Assembly: GCA_050330095.1 (NCBI GenBank)
Contig: JBHJOC010000040.1
Span: forward strand, 20,757 to 84,756
Reading direction: 5' to 3'
Source of the DNA: JBCBWG01 sp036804185
GTDB taxonomy: Bacteria; Pseudomonadota; Alphaproteobacteria; Rhizobiales; Hyphomicrobiaceae
DNA: 64,000 nucleotides
Under the pieces are notes generated by a model. The model was given only the letters and a program-made list of their open reading frames with translations, was not told the origin of the DNA and ran no database searches. The translations under genes were made by a program, and so were the position numbers. Within the stretch, counting starts at the first letter, position 1. Each line of letters opens with the position of its first letter. Below are positions 36,037-44,411 of the stretch, one piece after another.

Positions 36037-36873
36037 TCACTGAGCTTTGCCCCATTGCGCAGCCCGCTTCTCGAGGAACGCGCCAATGCCCTCGGCGGCG
36101 TCGTGCTCAAGCATATTGCGGGTCATGACGTCGGCTGCATAGGCATAAGCATCTGGCAGTGACATCTCGAGTTGCTCGTAGAACGCACGCTTGCCGATCG
36201 CGACCGTCACTGGCGATTTCGAGGCGATATGATCCGCGATGCGACGCGCCTCGACGGCGACGTCCTCGGCCGGGACAACCCGATTGACAAGACCAAACGC
36301 GCAGGCCCGCTCGGCATCGATCAACTCGCCAAGCAACAACATTTCCATCGCCTGCTTGCGCGATACGTTCCGCGACAGCGCAACCATCGGCGTCGAGCAA
36401 AACAGGCCAATATTGACGCCTGGTGTGCAGAATTTTGCGGTCGCGGCGGCAACCGCAAGATCACAGGTTGCAACAAGCTGGCAACCGGCCGCCGTCGCGG
36501 TGGCATGCACGGCCGCAATGAACGGCTTTGGCGACGTGACGATCGCCTGCATCACGGCCGAGCACTTGGTCATCGTTTCAGCATAGAACGCGCGACCGGC
36601 GTCGAGATCCTGACGGTGCGCCGTCAATTCCTTGAGATCATGCCCCGCACAGAACGCGGGCCCCTCCGCCGCGAGAACAACGGCATGCACGTCGTTGCGC
36701 CGCGATACGTGTTCGACGGTTGAGAGCAGCGCATCGAGCATCCCGATCGAGAGCGCATTCCGCGCTTCAGGACGCGCGAGCGTGACGATGGCGACACCGC
36801 TGCCCGCCTCGACGTCGAGACGCAACAGGGCCCCCGCGGCTCCGCTGTAATCCTGCATGCGTTCAACTTTCAT
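36037..36873 (-). CDS. Enoyl-CoA hydratase/isomerase superfamily protein, ECHDC3-like
   Basis: The 278-residue crotonase-fold protein has the CoA-binding AGHDLKELT and oxyanion-hole glycines. The two catalytic glutamates of ordinary enoyl-CoA hydratases are absent: the first position is Gln132 in AAGCQLVATCD and the second is Gly152 in CTPGVNIGLFCS. These segments and KQAMEMLLLGELI are close to the ECHDC3 subgroup, whose reaction is not settled. Simple hydratase activity is therefore unlikely, and binding or a different acyl-CoA chemistry is possible. It leads the operon with VOC, CoA-binding and di-haem peroxidase genes. Confidence 0.88.
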   Translation of the reverse strand: MKVERMQDYSGAAGALLRLDVEAGSGVAIVTLARPEARNALSIGMLDALLSTVEHVSRRNDVHAVVLAAEGPAFCAGHDLKELTAHRQDLDAGRAFYAETMTKCSAVMQAIVTSPKPFIAAVHATATAAGCQLVATCDLAVAAATAKFCTPGVNIGLFCSTPMVALSRNVSRKQAMEMLLLGELIDAERACAFGLVNRVVPAEDVAVEARRIADHIASKSPVTVAIGKRAFYEQLEMSLPDAYAYAADVMTRNMLEHDAAEGIGAFLEKRAAQWGKAQ

Positions 36874-36937
36874 GGTTCAGAGGGGGACCGAGAGCTCCCG
36901 AGCCAACGGTCTCGAGCGACGCCTCGCAGTCAGCCGT

Positions 36938-37465
36938 TCACTCAAGAACGGCTTCGATCTCGTTGATGAACTTGCGCACGAGTTCGATGTTCACAGGATA
37001 GGCGACGTCCGGCGTGTTGGCGATCGCTTCTTCGAGGTCCTTGATCAGTTCGTCCCGCTCTTCCTTGTTCAAGGACGTGTCCGCCTTGATGTCCTCGATA
37101 TCGGCCGCCATGTCCTTGCGTGGATCGGAGTAGGCGCGCGTATCGGGGTCGATCCCCGCAACAACGAGCGTGATGCTAGAGGCGACGCGATCGAAGTCAT
37201 CGAAGGTTCCAAGACCGCTTTCACTCGCGATGGCGTCGAGCTTATCGCGCAGTTTCTCAGCAGCATTGTCCCCGGCCTTCTCGATCTCGTCGGCCATGGC
37301 GTTGATTTTCTGCTGCATGACGATGAATTTCTGGATCAGTTCGTCGGTCAGTTCGACCTGCGCAAAGCCAGAGGTCGCATCCTGTGACCAACTCGCCGCT
37401 GGTGCCAGAAGGGTCGACAGGGCCACGACCACCGCACCAATGCTTGCAATCCAAAGTCTCGCCAT
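36938..37465 (-). CDS. Exported helical protein of unknown function
   Basis: From the ATG at 37465 the 175-residue product has a signal peptide (MARLWIASIGAVVVALSTLL, cleavage after ASWS near 28). An acidic, helix-rich mature domain follows, with LTDELIQKFIVMQQKINAMA, KLRDKLDAIASESGLGTFDD and YPVNIELVRKFINEIEAVLE. It has no cysteines and no catalytic motif. GGGAGA precedes the start. It lies 64 bases upstream of the ECHDC3-like gene on the same strand and may be part of that transcript. Family not recognised. Confidence 0.72.
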   Translation of the reverse strand: MARLWIASIGAVVVALSTLLAPAASWSQDATSGFAQVELTDELIQKFIVMQQKINAMADEIEKAGDNAAEKLRDKLDAIASESGLGTFDDFDRVASSITLVVAGIDPDTRAYSDPRKDMAADIEDIKADTSLNKEERDELIKDLEEAIANTPDVAYPVNIELVRKFINEIEAVLE

Positions 37466-37677
37466 ATGATGTGTCTCCCAGAGGGCCGGGCTTGAGCGAC
37501 GCTCGGCCCGGCAATCGCATCCGCATCGCTCGATAGAAGGGCGGTCCGCGTCCTGTGCAGTGCCGACGGACGCCGAACACTTGAGCCACGATTGTGTCAG
37601 GACGTTAAGCGGGAAATGAACACCGCGCTTCACAAATCTGGGGAGGCGGGATCATCGAAGCCACAGGATCAGAGTGC

Positions 37678-38139
37678 ATGACGAACGGACCATTCGGGGA
37701 CGAAGCCAGCGCCATCGCAGAAATCACGCGCTGGATCGACGAGCACTTCCCCAACGTCCACGATGGCGGACGGATCACGTTCGAAACGCTCAAACCCGAT
37801 GTCGCCGTCCTCAGGCTCGCGTCCGATCCATCCCAGATCCGGCCAGGTGGGACGATCTCGGGGCCGACGATGTTCAAGATTGCAGACTTGGCGGTCTACG
37901 TGCTGATCCTGACGGCGAAGGGCCTTGCAGCGCGAGAAGCCGTCACGAGCAATCTCTCGATCAACTTCCTGCGCCGGCCGAAGCCTGTAGATGTCATTGC
38001 GCGCGCCGAACTCCTGAAGCTCGGACGACGTCTCGCGAACGCGCAGGTGACGATCTATTCGGCAGGCGATTCACGCGCCGTTGCCCACGCCACCGCCACC
38101 TACGCCATTCCAGATCCAGACGACGCACGCACGACCTGA
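37678..38139 (+). CDS. PaaI-family thioesterase (hotdog fold)
   Basis: The 153-residue product fits the small hotdog thioesterase family. GGTISGPTMFKIADLAVYV is the conserved helix segment with the active-site region, and TSNLSINFLRRP followed by DVIARAELLKLGRR gives the strands. Such enzymes hydrolyse aryl- or acyl-CoA thioesters. It is divergent from the exported helical protein gene and 190 bases upstream of rplM. Substrate unknown; GATCAGAG precedes the ATG rather than a strong ribosome-binding site. Confidence 0.85.
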   Translation: MTNGPFGDEASAIAEITRWIDEHFPNVHDGGRITFETLKPDVAVLRLASDPSQIRPGGTISGPTMFKIADLAVYVLILTAKGLAAREAVTSNLSINFLRRPKPVDVIARAELLKLGRRLANAQVTIYSAGDSRAVAHATATYAIPDPDDARTT

Positions 38140-38244
38140 TTGACGTCACGTCCCGGATGCGTGCGACAGAGAACCGGCTGAAGCCCAGGTATTAAAATAC
38201 CCCAGCCATAACGCTGTTGATTCCTTTGAATTTTCATAATTGGT

Positions 38245-38273
38245 TTGACAGCGCAAGACCGAACGGATATCCG
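38245..38273 (+). promoter_or_regulatory. Candidate sigma-70 promoter for rplM-rpsI
   Basis: A perfect TTGACA (38245-38250) is followed after 17 bases by TATCCG (38268-38273). An AT-rich stretch just upstream could act as an UP element. The rplM ATG lies 62 bases further on. Both boxes and spacing are seen in the sequence; activity is inferred. Confidence 0.5.
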
Positions 38274-38334
38274 CACGGGCTCAATTCGAGGCTGCTTCAA
38301 TGGGGAGCGGCCGGCATCATCGTTAGGACCGAGC

Positions 38335-38796
38335 ATGAAGACCTACAGCGCCAAACCCGGCGAGGTAGAGAAGAAATGGGTGTTGATCGACGCCAACGGG
38401 TTGGTTGTCGGTCGCCTTGCTTCTCTCATTGCCCTGCGGCTACGCGGCAAGCACAAGGCAACATTCACGCCGCACGTCGACACCGGTGACAACATCATCG
38501 TGATCAACGCGGAAAAGGTCGTTTTCACGGGCAAGAAGCGCGACGCGAAGCGCTATCACCGCCACACCGGCTACCCGGGCGGCATCAAGGAAGCCACGCC
38601 GCGGATGCTGCTCGAGGGGCGCTTCCCCGAGCGGGTGATCGAGAAGGCCGTTGAACGGATGATCTCGCGCGGCCCGCTGCACCGCAAGCTCATGGGCAAC
38701 CTGCGCGTCTACAAGGGTGCCGAGCATCCCCATGAAGCCCAAAACCCCGAGCACCTCGACATCGGCGCGCTCAATACCAAGAACAAGAGGGTCTGA
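38335..38796 (+). CDS. rplM: 50S ribosomal protein L13
   Basis: L13 is an early-assembly protein of the large subunit. The 153-residue product has the conserved WVLIDANGLVVGRLAS, GDNIIVINAEKV and MISRGPLHRKLMGNLRVYKG followed by HPHEAQNP. The ATG at 38335 gives the usual MKTYSAKP alphaproteobacterial start. It is cotranscribed with rpsI: its TGA shares one base with the rpsI ATG. Confidence 0.98.
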   Translation: MKTYSAKPGEVEKKWVLIDANGLVVGRLASLIALRLRGKHKATFTPHVDTGDNIIVINAEKVVFTGKKRDAKRYHRHTGYPGGIKEATPRMLLEGRFPERVIEKAVERMISRGPLHRKLMGNLRVYKGAEHPHEAQNPEHLDIGALNTKNKRV

Positions 38797-39284
38797 TGGC
38801 CAACGCTCCACAAACACTTTCGAGCCTCGGTGCCCTCTCTGGAGCCGAGCCGGCAATCGTGGCCACTCCGCCCGTGCACGTCCAAAAGCTTGATCAGCTG
38901 GGTCGCGCCTACGCCACGGGCAAGCGCAAGGATGCGGTCGCACGCGTCTGGATCCGCCCTGGAAGCGGGCGTATCCTGATCAATAAGAAAGACTACTCCG
39001 AATATTTCGCGCGTCCCGTGCTCCAGCTCTTGTTGCGCCAGCCATTGCAGCTCACGTCGCGGCTCGACCAGTACGACGTGGTTGCGACCGTCAAGGGCGG
39101 TGGGCTGTCCGGGCAGGCCGGAGCCGTACGCCACGGGATATCGAAAGCGCTCACCTACTATGAGCCGGATTTGCGCAGCCCGCTCAAGAAGAACGGGTTC
39201 CTGACGCGCGACAGCCGAACAGTGGAGCGCAAGAAGTACGGCAAGGCGAAAGCACGCCGCAGCTTCCAGTTCTCGAAGCGCTGA
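38796..39284 (+). CDS. rpsI: 30S ribosomal protein S9
   Basis: S9 contacts P-site tRNA with its C-terminal tail. The 162-residue product has an N-terminal extension of about 40 residues common in alphaproteobacteria. The core follows: RAYATGKRKDAVARVWI, GGGLSGQAGAVRHGISKAL and the conserved C-terminus SFQFSKR. The start overlaps the rplM stop (TGATG). A strong terminator follows at 39342-39382. Confidence 0.98.
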   Translation: MANAPQTLSSLGALSGAEPAIVATPPVHVQKLDQLGRAYATGKRKDAVARVWIRPGSGRILINKKDYSEYFARPVLQLLLRQPLQLTSRLDQYDVVATVKGGGLSGQAGAVRHGISKALTYYEPDLRSPLKKNGFLTRDSRTVERKKYGKAKARRSFQFSKR

Positions 39285-39341
39285 CACGGGCCATCAACGG
39301 GGTTCGGGCAGGTCTTTCCAGGGCTGCCACGCTCTCACGGC

Positions 39342-39382
39342 AAAGGCCGCCCGGATCACAACGGGGCGGCCTTTGTGCTTTT
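39342..39382 (+). terminator. Rho-independent terminator after rplM-rpsI
   Basis: AAAGGCCGCCC at 39342-39352 pairs with GGGGCGGCCTTT at 39363-39374 around a ten-base loop, and is followed by GTGCTTTTGTG. The stem is GC-rich and sits 58 bases after the rpsI stop. Confidence 0.75.
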
Positions 39383-39445
39383 GTGCGAGAACGGTTCGCG
39401 CAGAGCAGCAACCTCGCCTCCAAGCCAGCGACCAAGCTCGCGAGG

Positions 39446-39498
39446 CGTCGCGCCTCAATCATCGGCGCTTGCTGCGACCTCTCGATTGAGGCGCGACG
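39446..39498. repeat. 15-bp perfect inverted repeat
   Basis: CGTCGCGCCTCAATC at 39446-39460 is exactly complementary to GATTGAGGCGCGACG at 39484-39498, with a 23-base loop. It lies between the rpsI terminator and argC. No U-tract follows, so a terminator is unlikely. Confidence 0.6.
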
Positions 39499-39617
39499 AG
39501 CCACGAGAATGGCGCTGAAGTTCGGTTCCTTCACAAGGGATTGCCCTTCATCGAATTTAGACTGATTTTGGTTGCGGCCCCGAAAGGCCGCAAAGCGATC
39601 GAGCGAAGGCAAGTGTC

Positions 39618-40580
39618 ATGGCAGGGACCAAACCAACGACCGTCTTTATTGACGGTGAAGTCGGCACGACGGGGCTTGGCATTCGTCAACGCCTGTCAGC
39701 ACTCGACGGCTTCGAAATTCGTTCGCTGGCCCTGGCGAGCCGGAAGGACCCAGGGGCGAAGCGGGCGCTGCTCGCAGAAGTTGACATTTGCGTGCTCTGC
39801 CTGCCCGATGATGCTGCGCGCGAGACGGTTGCGCTCTGCGACGGTCTCGCGGGTGGCGGGCCCGTGATCATTGATGCTTCGACGGCCCACCGTGTCGCCG
39901 AGGGCTGGGTCTACGGTTTTGCCGAATTGACCGAGAACCAAGCCGATCATATCCGATCGGCACGCCGTATCGCGAACCCAGGCTGCTATCCAACAGGCGC
40001 GATTGCCCTGCTGCGGCCGCTTGTCGATGCCGGGCTCTTGCCGCCAGACACGCCGATCACGGTCAATGCCGTATCAGGCTACACTGGCGGCGGTCGGAAG
40101 ATGATCGAAGCCTACGAGGCCGGCACAGCGCCTGCGTTCGAAATGTATGGGCTGATGCTCGACCATAAGCACCTGCCGGAACTCCAGCATTTCGCCCGCC
40201 TCACGACACCGCCGATTTTCGTCCCGTCGGTTGGCAACTTCCCGCAAGGCATGCTTGTTGCCGTCCCCCTGCATCTGGCAACGCTGCCGGGTTCTCCGAG
40301 CGTTGGCGAACTCGAAGCTGCACTCGCAGCCCATTACCGGAGACTGACGATGGGCGGCGAACGATTGGTGGAGGTCGTCACAGCGCGTTCTGTTGACGCT
40401 GCTGCGGCAGGTGGACGCCTGGGCGCTGCCGAACTCGCCAACAGCGACCGACTGGAGCTTCGCGTCTTCGGCCGTGACGATCTCCGGCAGGCCGTCCTTG
40501 TCGCGAGGCTGGACAACCTCGGCAAGGGCGCATCAGGAGCAGCCGTCCAGAACATGAGGCTGGCTGCAGGGCGTCTTTAG
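39618..40580 (+). CDS. argC: N-acetyl-gamma-glutamyl-phosphate reductase (short type)
   Basis: ArgC reduces N-acetylglutamyl phosphate to the semialdehyde in arginine synthesis. The 320-residue product is the shorter AGPR class, with FIDGEVGTTGLGIRQRL as the NADP-binding N-terminus and catalytic Cys123 in ANPGCYPTGA. DASTAHRV and HKHLPELQHF near the substrate site are present. Its position after rplM-rpsI is the common alphaproteobacterial arrangement. It ends 20 bases before the convergent rarA stop. Confidence 0.96.
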   Translation: MAGTKPTTVFIDGEVGTTGLGIRQRLSALDGFEIRSLALASRKDPGAKRALLAEVDICVLCLPDDAARETVALCDGLAGGGPVIIDASTAHRVAEGWVYGFAELTENQADHIRSARRIANPGCYPTGAIALLRPLVDAGLLPPDTPITVNAVSGYTGGGRKMIEAYEAGTAPAFEMYGLMLDHKHLPELQHFARLTTPPIFVPSVGNFPQGMLVAVPLHLATLPGSPSVGELEAALAAHYRRLTMGGERLVEVVTARSVDAAAAGGRLGAAELANSDRLELRVFGRDDLRQAVLVARLDNLGKGASGAAVQNMRLAAGRL

Positions 40581-40600
40581 AGTATCGCGGATTGGCTTGT

Positions 40601-41911
40601 TCAAGCGATGCGCCGCGCCCGTAGGCCTGCCCAATAGGCGAGTCGTTTGCGAACCTCGCGCTCGAAGCCCCGCTCCGGCGGGTCGTAGTAGACGCGCCGT
40701 CCCATCATCTCGGGAAAATAGTCCTGGCCCGCGAAGCCTTCGGGCGTCTCGTGGTCATAGATGTAGCCGGCGCCGTAACCCTGGTCTTTCATGAGCGCAG
40801 TCGCCGCGTTGAGGCTGTGGAGGGGGGGCGGCAGGCTGCCGTGGGACCTGGCATCGCGCATGGCTGTCTTGAACGCGGCATAGGCTGCGTTCGATTTCGG
40901 CGCAGTGGCAAGGTAGAGCGTCGCCTGCGCGAGGGCCAGGTCGCCCTCAGGGCTGCCGAGGAACTCATAGGCCTCTTTGGCCGCTGTCGCGACGCTGAGT
41001 GCCTGCGGGTCCGCGAGACCGATGTCTTCAACCGCCATCCTGACGAGACGCCGCGCAAGGAAAAGCGGATCCTCACCCGCGTCGAGCATGCGCGCGAGCC
41101 AATAGAGCGCTGCATCCGGATCGGAGCCACGCACGGCCTTGTGCAGCGCGGAAATCAGGTTGTAGTGCCCATCACCGCCCTTGTCATAGAGCGGTGCGCG
41201 ACGTTCGACCGTCCTTACGAGCGCTCCGACATCGAGGAGCGCGGATCCTTCACCCACGGCGGCCAGCACGTCATCCACGAGATTGATCATTGCCCGGCCG
41301 TCGCCGTCGGCCATCGCCACAAGCGCGGCGCGCGCTTCGCTCGTCAGCGGCAGATCACGGCCCGTCTCATGTTCTGCGCGCTCGATGAGCTTTCCAAGTG
41401 CAGCATCATCAAGCCGGTTGAGCGTCACGACACGTGCGCGCGACAGCAATGCCGCGTTGAGCTCGAACGACGGGTTCTCGGTCGTTGCTCCGACAAGAAT
41501 GATCGTCCCATCCTCAACGTGCGGCAGGAAACTGTCCTGCTGCGCCTTGTTGAAGCGATGGATCTCGTCGACGAACAGCAGTGTGCCGAGGCCAGCCGCG
41601 CGCCGCGCTTTCGCGCGATCGAATACCTTCCTCAGTTCCACAACCCCAGTGAAGATCGCCGACACCTGCTCAAACTCAAGACCAATCGCATCGGCAAGCA
41701 GCCGCGCCATGGTGGTCTTGCCGGTTCCAGGCGGCCCCCAGAGCACGAGGCTGCCAAGTCGTCGCGCCTCGATCGCCCGGGTCAAAAGACCGTCCTGCCC
41801 GAGAAGATGGTCCTGGCCTACGACGTCGGAGAGCGCAGCCGGGCGAAGCCGCTCGGCTAACGGGACCCGAGCACTGAACGTTCCTCGTGTCGCCGCGAAT
41901 AGATCACTCAT
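40601..41911 (-). CDS. rarA: Replication-associated recombination protein A (AAA+ ATPase)
   Basis: RarA (MgsA) acts at stalled replication forks with SSB. The product is 436 residues from the ATG at 41911, in the family range. LRPAALSDVVGQDHLLG opens the AAA+ domain, Walker A is WGPPGTGKTTMARLL near 48-62, Walker B is LLFVDEIHRFNKAQQDSFLP near 97-116, and the sensor-1 region is VGATTENPSFELN. The C-terminal tetramerisation domain follows, with GSDPDAALYWLARML. Its ATG overlaps the cupin gene stop by four bases (ATGA). Confidence 0.95.
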   Translation of the reverse strand: MSDLFAATRGTFSARVPLAERLRPAALSDVVGQDHLLGQDGLLTRAIEARRLGSLVLWGPPGTGKTTMARLLADAIGLEFEQVSAIFTGVVELRKVFDRAKARRAAGLGTLLFVDEIHRFNKAQQDSFLPHVEDGTIILVGATTENPSFELNAALLSRARVVTLNRLDDAALGKLIERAEHETGRDLPLTSEARAALVAMADGDGRAMINLVDDVLAAVGEGSALLDVGALVRTVERRAPLYDKGGDGHYNLISALHKAVRGSDPDAALYWLARMLDAGEDPLFLARRLVRMAVEDIGLADPQALSVATAAKEAYEFLGSPEGDLALAQATLYLATAPKSNAAYAAFKTAMRDARSHGSLPPPLHSLNAATALMKDQGYGAGYIYDHETPEGFAGQDYFPEMMGRRVYYDPPERGFEREVRKRLAYWAGLRARRIA

Positions 41912-42345
41912 TGCGGTGGTTCCCACCCGGCAGGCGCAAGCTCAAAATGGGCAAAGTCAAAGCCTGGAGCAACGGTGCAGCCGACGAGGACCCAGCCGCC
42001 AACTGGCCGCGCACTTTGCCAAGACCCCGGCGGGACGACCGCTTGCGGAACTTCTCCGCGGTCGAAATGGCGCCCGAGACGCAGTGTTGAGCGCCCCTCA
42101 TGGCCAACGATCGACAGCTCAAGCGGGCCGCCGGCATGCCAATGCCAGACCTCGGCGGCATCGATACGATGCCAGTGGGAAACCTCGCCGTCCCGCAGCA
42201 GGAAGAGGATGGCCGTCGATCGTGGGCGACCCGTTGCCGGATCACTGTCGCGATCCCTGAATGTCTCGACGTAGTGGCCACCCTCGGGATGCGGTTCGAG
42301 CCCGAACGCCGCGATGATTGCCTCAGGATCTACCACGTCATCCAT
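41908..42345 (-). CDS. DUF985 cupin-fold protein
   Basis: The 145-residue product is a single cupin-like domain of the DUF985 (Cupin_5) family: LEPHPEGGHYVETFRD at 16-31, STAILFLLRDGEVSHWHRID near 45-64, EVWHWHAGGPLEL and VPPGSWQSARP. The histidines in HWHRID and WHWH suggest a metal site. Function unknown. It lies between htrA (57-base gap) and rarA (4-base overlap) on one transcript. Confidence 0.88.
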   Translation of the reverse strand: MDDVVDPEAIIAAFGLEPHPEGGHYVETFRDRDSDPATGRPRSTAILFLLRDGEVSHWHRIDAAEVWHWHAGGPLELSIVGHEGRSTLRLGRHFDRGEVPQAVVPPGSWQSARPVGGWVLVGCTVAPGFDFAHFELAPAGWEPPQ

Positions 42346-42402
42346 CGCCGCCTCCCGAGGGCACTTGATGGGTGGTGCAGGCGCCCAATCGGTTGTCTAA
42401 TG

Positions 42403-43884
42403 TCACGCCCGCATTCTGAGGCGCAAGCGCCGGTCACCCCTGAGCACCGAGATGTCCCATGTCGCTGGTGTGCTCGCAAGGGCCCGTGTGAGATCCCGAA
42501 GGGTCGTGACGTTCCGGCCGCCGATGCTTACGATACGATCACGTGGGCGAAAGCCGAGACTTGCCGCCGTGCTCCCAGGGTCGACCCTGAGGATGACCAC
42601 GCCATCGCCCTCCGGAAGATCGATGGCATCAAGGAGACCCGGGATCGGATTGGCTGCGACCGCACCGTCGAGCGGATGACCGCCCTTGAGTGCCATGACA
42701 TCGTCAGGGCCCGGCTCAGGGGCGCTTGCAACCTCGAACCGCACTTCACTGCGACGACCCTGCCGCAGAAGGCCGAGCCTCGCCTGATTGCCCATCCCAA
42801 TCGTGGTCAGGCGATACCGCAGTTCGCGTGCACCCTCGATCTCGCGGCCATCGACGCTGACGATCACGTCGCCGATCTGCAGACCGGCCGATCGCGCAGG
42901 GCCCGTCCGCGACACATCGGCGACGATCGCACCAACAACCCTGGCGAGTCCGAGGCTCGCGGCAATGTCGCTGCTGACATCTTCGAGCTTGGCCCCGATC
43001 CAAACGCTGCGAACCTGACGGCCGCTGGCAGCACTGTCGACGTACAGTCTGACGAGATTTGACGGGATCGCGAAGCCGATGCCGATCGAGCCGCCACCGC
43101 GCGAATAGATCGCCGTGTTGATGCCAACGAGCCGGCCTTGCATATCGACGAGGGCGCCACCCGAATTGCCCGGATTTATGGCCGCGTCGGTCTGCAGGAA
43201 GACCTGGGCTTCGGAGCGGCCGATCTGCGAGCGCGACAGCGCCGAGATGATGCCACTCGTGACCGTCTGACCGACGCCGAAGGGATTGCCGATCGCAAGC
43301 ACCAGGTCGCCAACTTCGACTGCATCCGAATCCGCAAAGTCGAGGGTCGGGAGAGCCTCGTTCACGCCGTCGATCTGCAACACCGTGATGTCGGTTTTCT
43401 CATCGGACACAATGACCCTGGCCGAGAACTCGCGCCGGTCGGCGAGCACGACACGAATGTCGGAAGCTCCGCTCGACTTTATGACATGTGTGTTCGTGAC
43501 GACGAGACCACCCTCCGAGACGATAACGCCGGACCCGAGCGAGTTCTCGACCCTCTCGCGCGGCATCCCGAACTGCTCGCCAAAGAACCGCTCGAAGAAC
43601 GGATCGCCCGCGAATGGCGAACGACCGCCGCGCACCCTGGCCTGAACGAAAATGTTGACGACCGCGGGGGCTGCTCGTTTGACAACCGGCGCGAACGAGG
43701 TCTGGACCTGACCGCGGGACTGCGGGGCCTCGCGGCGTTGCGCGTTTGCTGCTTCGCTCCCGAGCGAGAGGCCCAGCCCCGACACCAACAGCGCAAGCCC
43801 TGCTGCGCCAACCAGCCGAACGGTTCGGGCGCGAGAACCCGATCTCACAACGTTCCAGCGCAGGACGGTGGGCGGCAGTGTCAT
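42403..43884 (-). CDS. Do/HtrA-family periplasmic serine protease with two PDZ domains
   Basis: The 493-residue product has a signal peptide or anchor at about 22-48. The trypsin-like domain carries the triad His133 (TNTHVIKS), Asp165 (EKTDITVLQ) and Ser241 (NPGNSGGALVD). Two PDZ domains follow at about 275-375 and 400-490. This is the DegP/DegQ type that degrades misfolded envelope proteins. The ATG at 43884 is preferred over 43905 because it directly precedes the charged n-region. It is the first gene of an operon with the DUF985 cupin and rarA. Confidence 0.94.
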   Translation of the reverse strand: MTLPPTVLRWNVVRSGSRARTVRLVGAAGLALLVSGLGLSLGSEAANAQRREAPQSRGQVQTSFAPVVKRAAPAVVNIFVQARVRGGRSPFAGDPFFERFFGEQFGMPRERVENSLGSGVIVSEGGLVVTNTHVIKSSGASDIRVVLADRREFSARVIVSDEKTDITVLQIDGVNEALPTLDFADSDAVEVGDLVLAIGNPFGVGQTVTSGIISALSRSQIGRSEAQVFLQTDAAINPGNSGGALVDMQGRLVGINTAIYSRGGGSIGIGFAIPSNLVRLYVDSAASGRQVRSVWIGAKLEDVSSDIAASLGLARVVGAIVADVSRTGPARSAGLQIGDVIVSVDGREIEGARELRYRLTTIGMGNQARLGLLRQGRRSEVRFEVASAPEPGPDDVMALKGGHPLDGAVAANPIPGLLDAIDLPEGDGVVILRVDPGSTAASLGFRPRDRIVSIGGRNVTTLRDLTRALASTPATWDISVLRGDRRLRLRMRA

Positions 43885-44011
43885 CGCGTCACTCCTTCGA
43901 GGCACAATGACTTAAAGCGAATCGTCGCGGTGTTCCACACCCGAGGGCGCGCTCACGAGGCGTCGCGGTGCTGGTGCGATTTTCAGTGGCCCGCGCATAG
44001 CTAAGTACCGC

Positions 44012-44165
44012 CGATCAGAAGTCCCTGCCCCCTCCGCACCACACGACTTTCAGGGACGCTTGATCGAAAAACGATAAGAGCTTCGATATGTTGCTCGACC
44101 CCCGTCCGTTCCGTAGTTCGGTTCGCCGTTCGACGAGGGTGACAGACGAACGATGCAAATCGGGT
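44012..44165 (+). repeat. Mosaic intergenic repeat, modules 2 and 1
   Basis: GATCAGAAGTCCCTGCC at 44013 and TTGATCGAAAAACGATAAGA near 44060 match the same block at 24.1 kb and its inverse at 19.9 kb. The hairpin core TTCCGTAGTTCG...CGACGAGGGTGACAGACGAAC at 44109-44151 matches 9571-9637 and 24158-24197. It occupies the spacer between the htrA and rpsD transcripts. Confidence 0.72.
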
Positions 44166-44183
44166 GCTCGTGTTGCGTCACTC

Positions 44184-44224
44184 ACGCTTGGTCGCCACCT
44201 TTTGCAGTCTTGCCTGCCAAGCGT
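44184..44224 (-). repeat. 41-bp ACGCTTGG...CCAAGCGT element (copy 1)
   Basis: Eight-base perfect inverted ends ACGCTTGG/CCAAGCGT enclose 25 bases. The reverse complement matches 63952-63992 at 38 of 41 positions, so the two copies lie in opposite orientation. It is directly followed by GTTAGTGACG, also seen near 20014. Confidence 0.75.
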
Positions 44225-44264
44225 TAGTGACGAAAACAACGCGAGAATCATGAAGTTGATCGTA

Positions 44265-44312
44265 TTCCCTGTGTCTCCAACACTTGGGCAATCGGGTGCT
44301 GCAAGGGGAACC
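44265..44312 (+). repeat. TTCCCTG block of the mosaic repeat
   Basis: TTCCCTGTGTCTCCAACACT and the following TGGGCAATCGGGTGCTGCAA match 19965-20012 almost base for base. It is the third module shared between the 20-kb and 44-kb copies. Confidence 0.7.
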
Positions 44313-44411
44313 GTGTGTCGTAGACGGAACACGAGGGCGCTGGCTCGCACCAGCGCCCCGATGTAGACCACGCCTGTTCCTCATGCGGAACCGGAAGCAG
44401 CAGTCCCTCGA

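Noticed and set aside
40751..41860. 369-codon plus-strand open frame
   Set aside because: Antisense to rarA, whose AAA+ motifs are all intact; the shadow has no recognisable content.
42100..43062. 320-codon plus-strand open frame
   Set aside because: Antisense to the HtrA protease and cupin genes; no motif.
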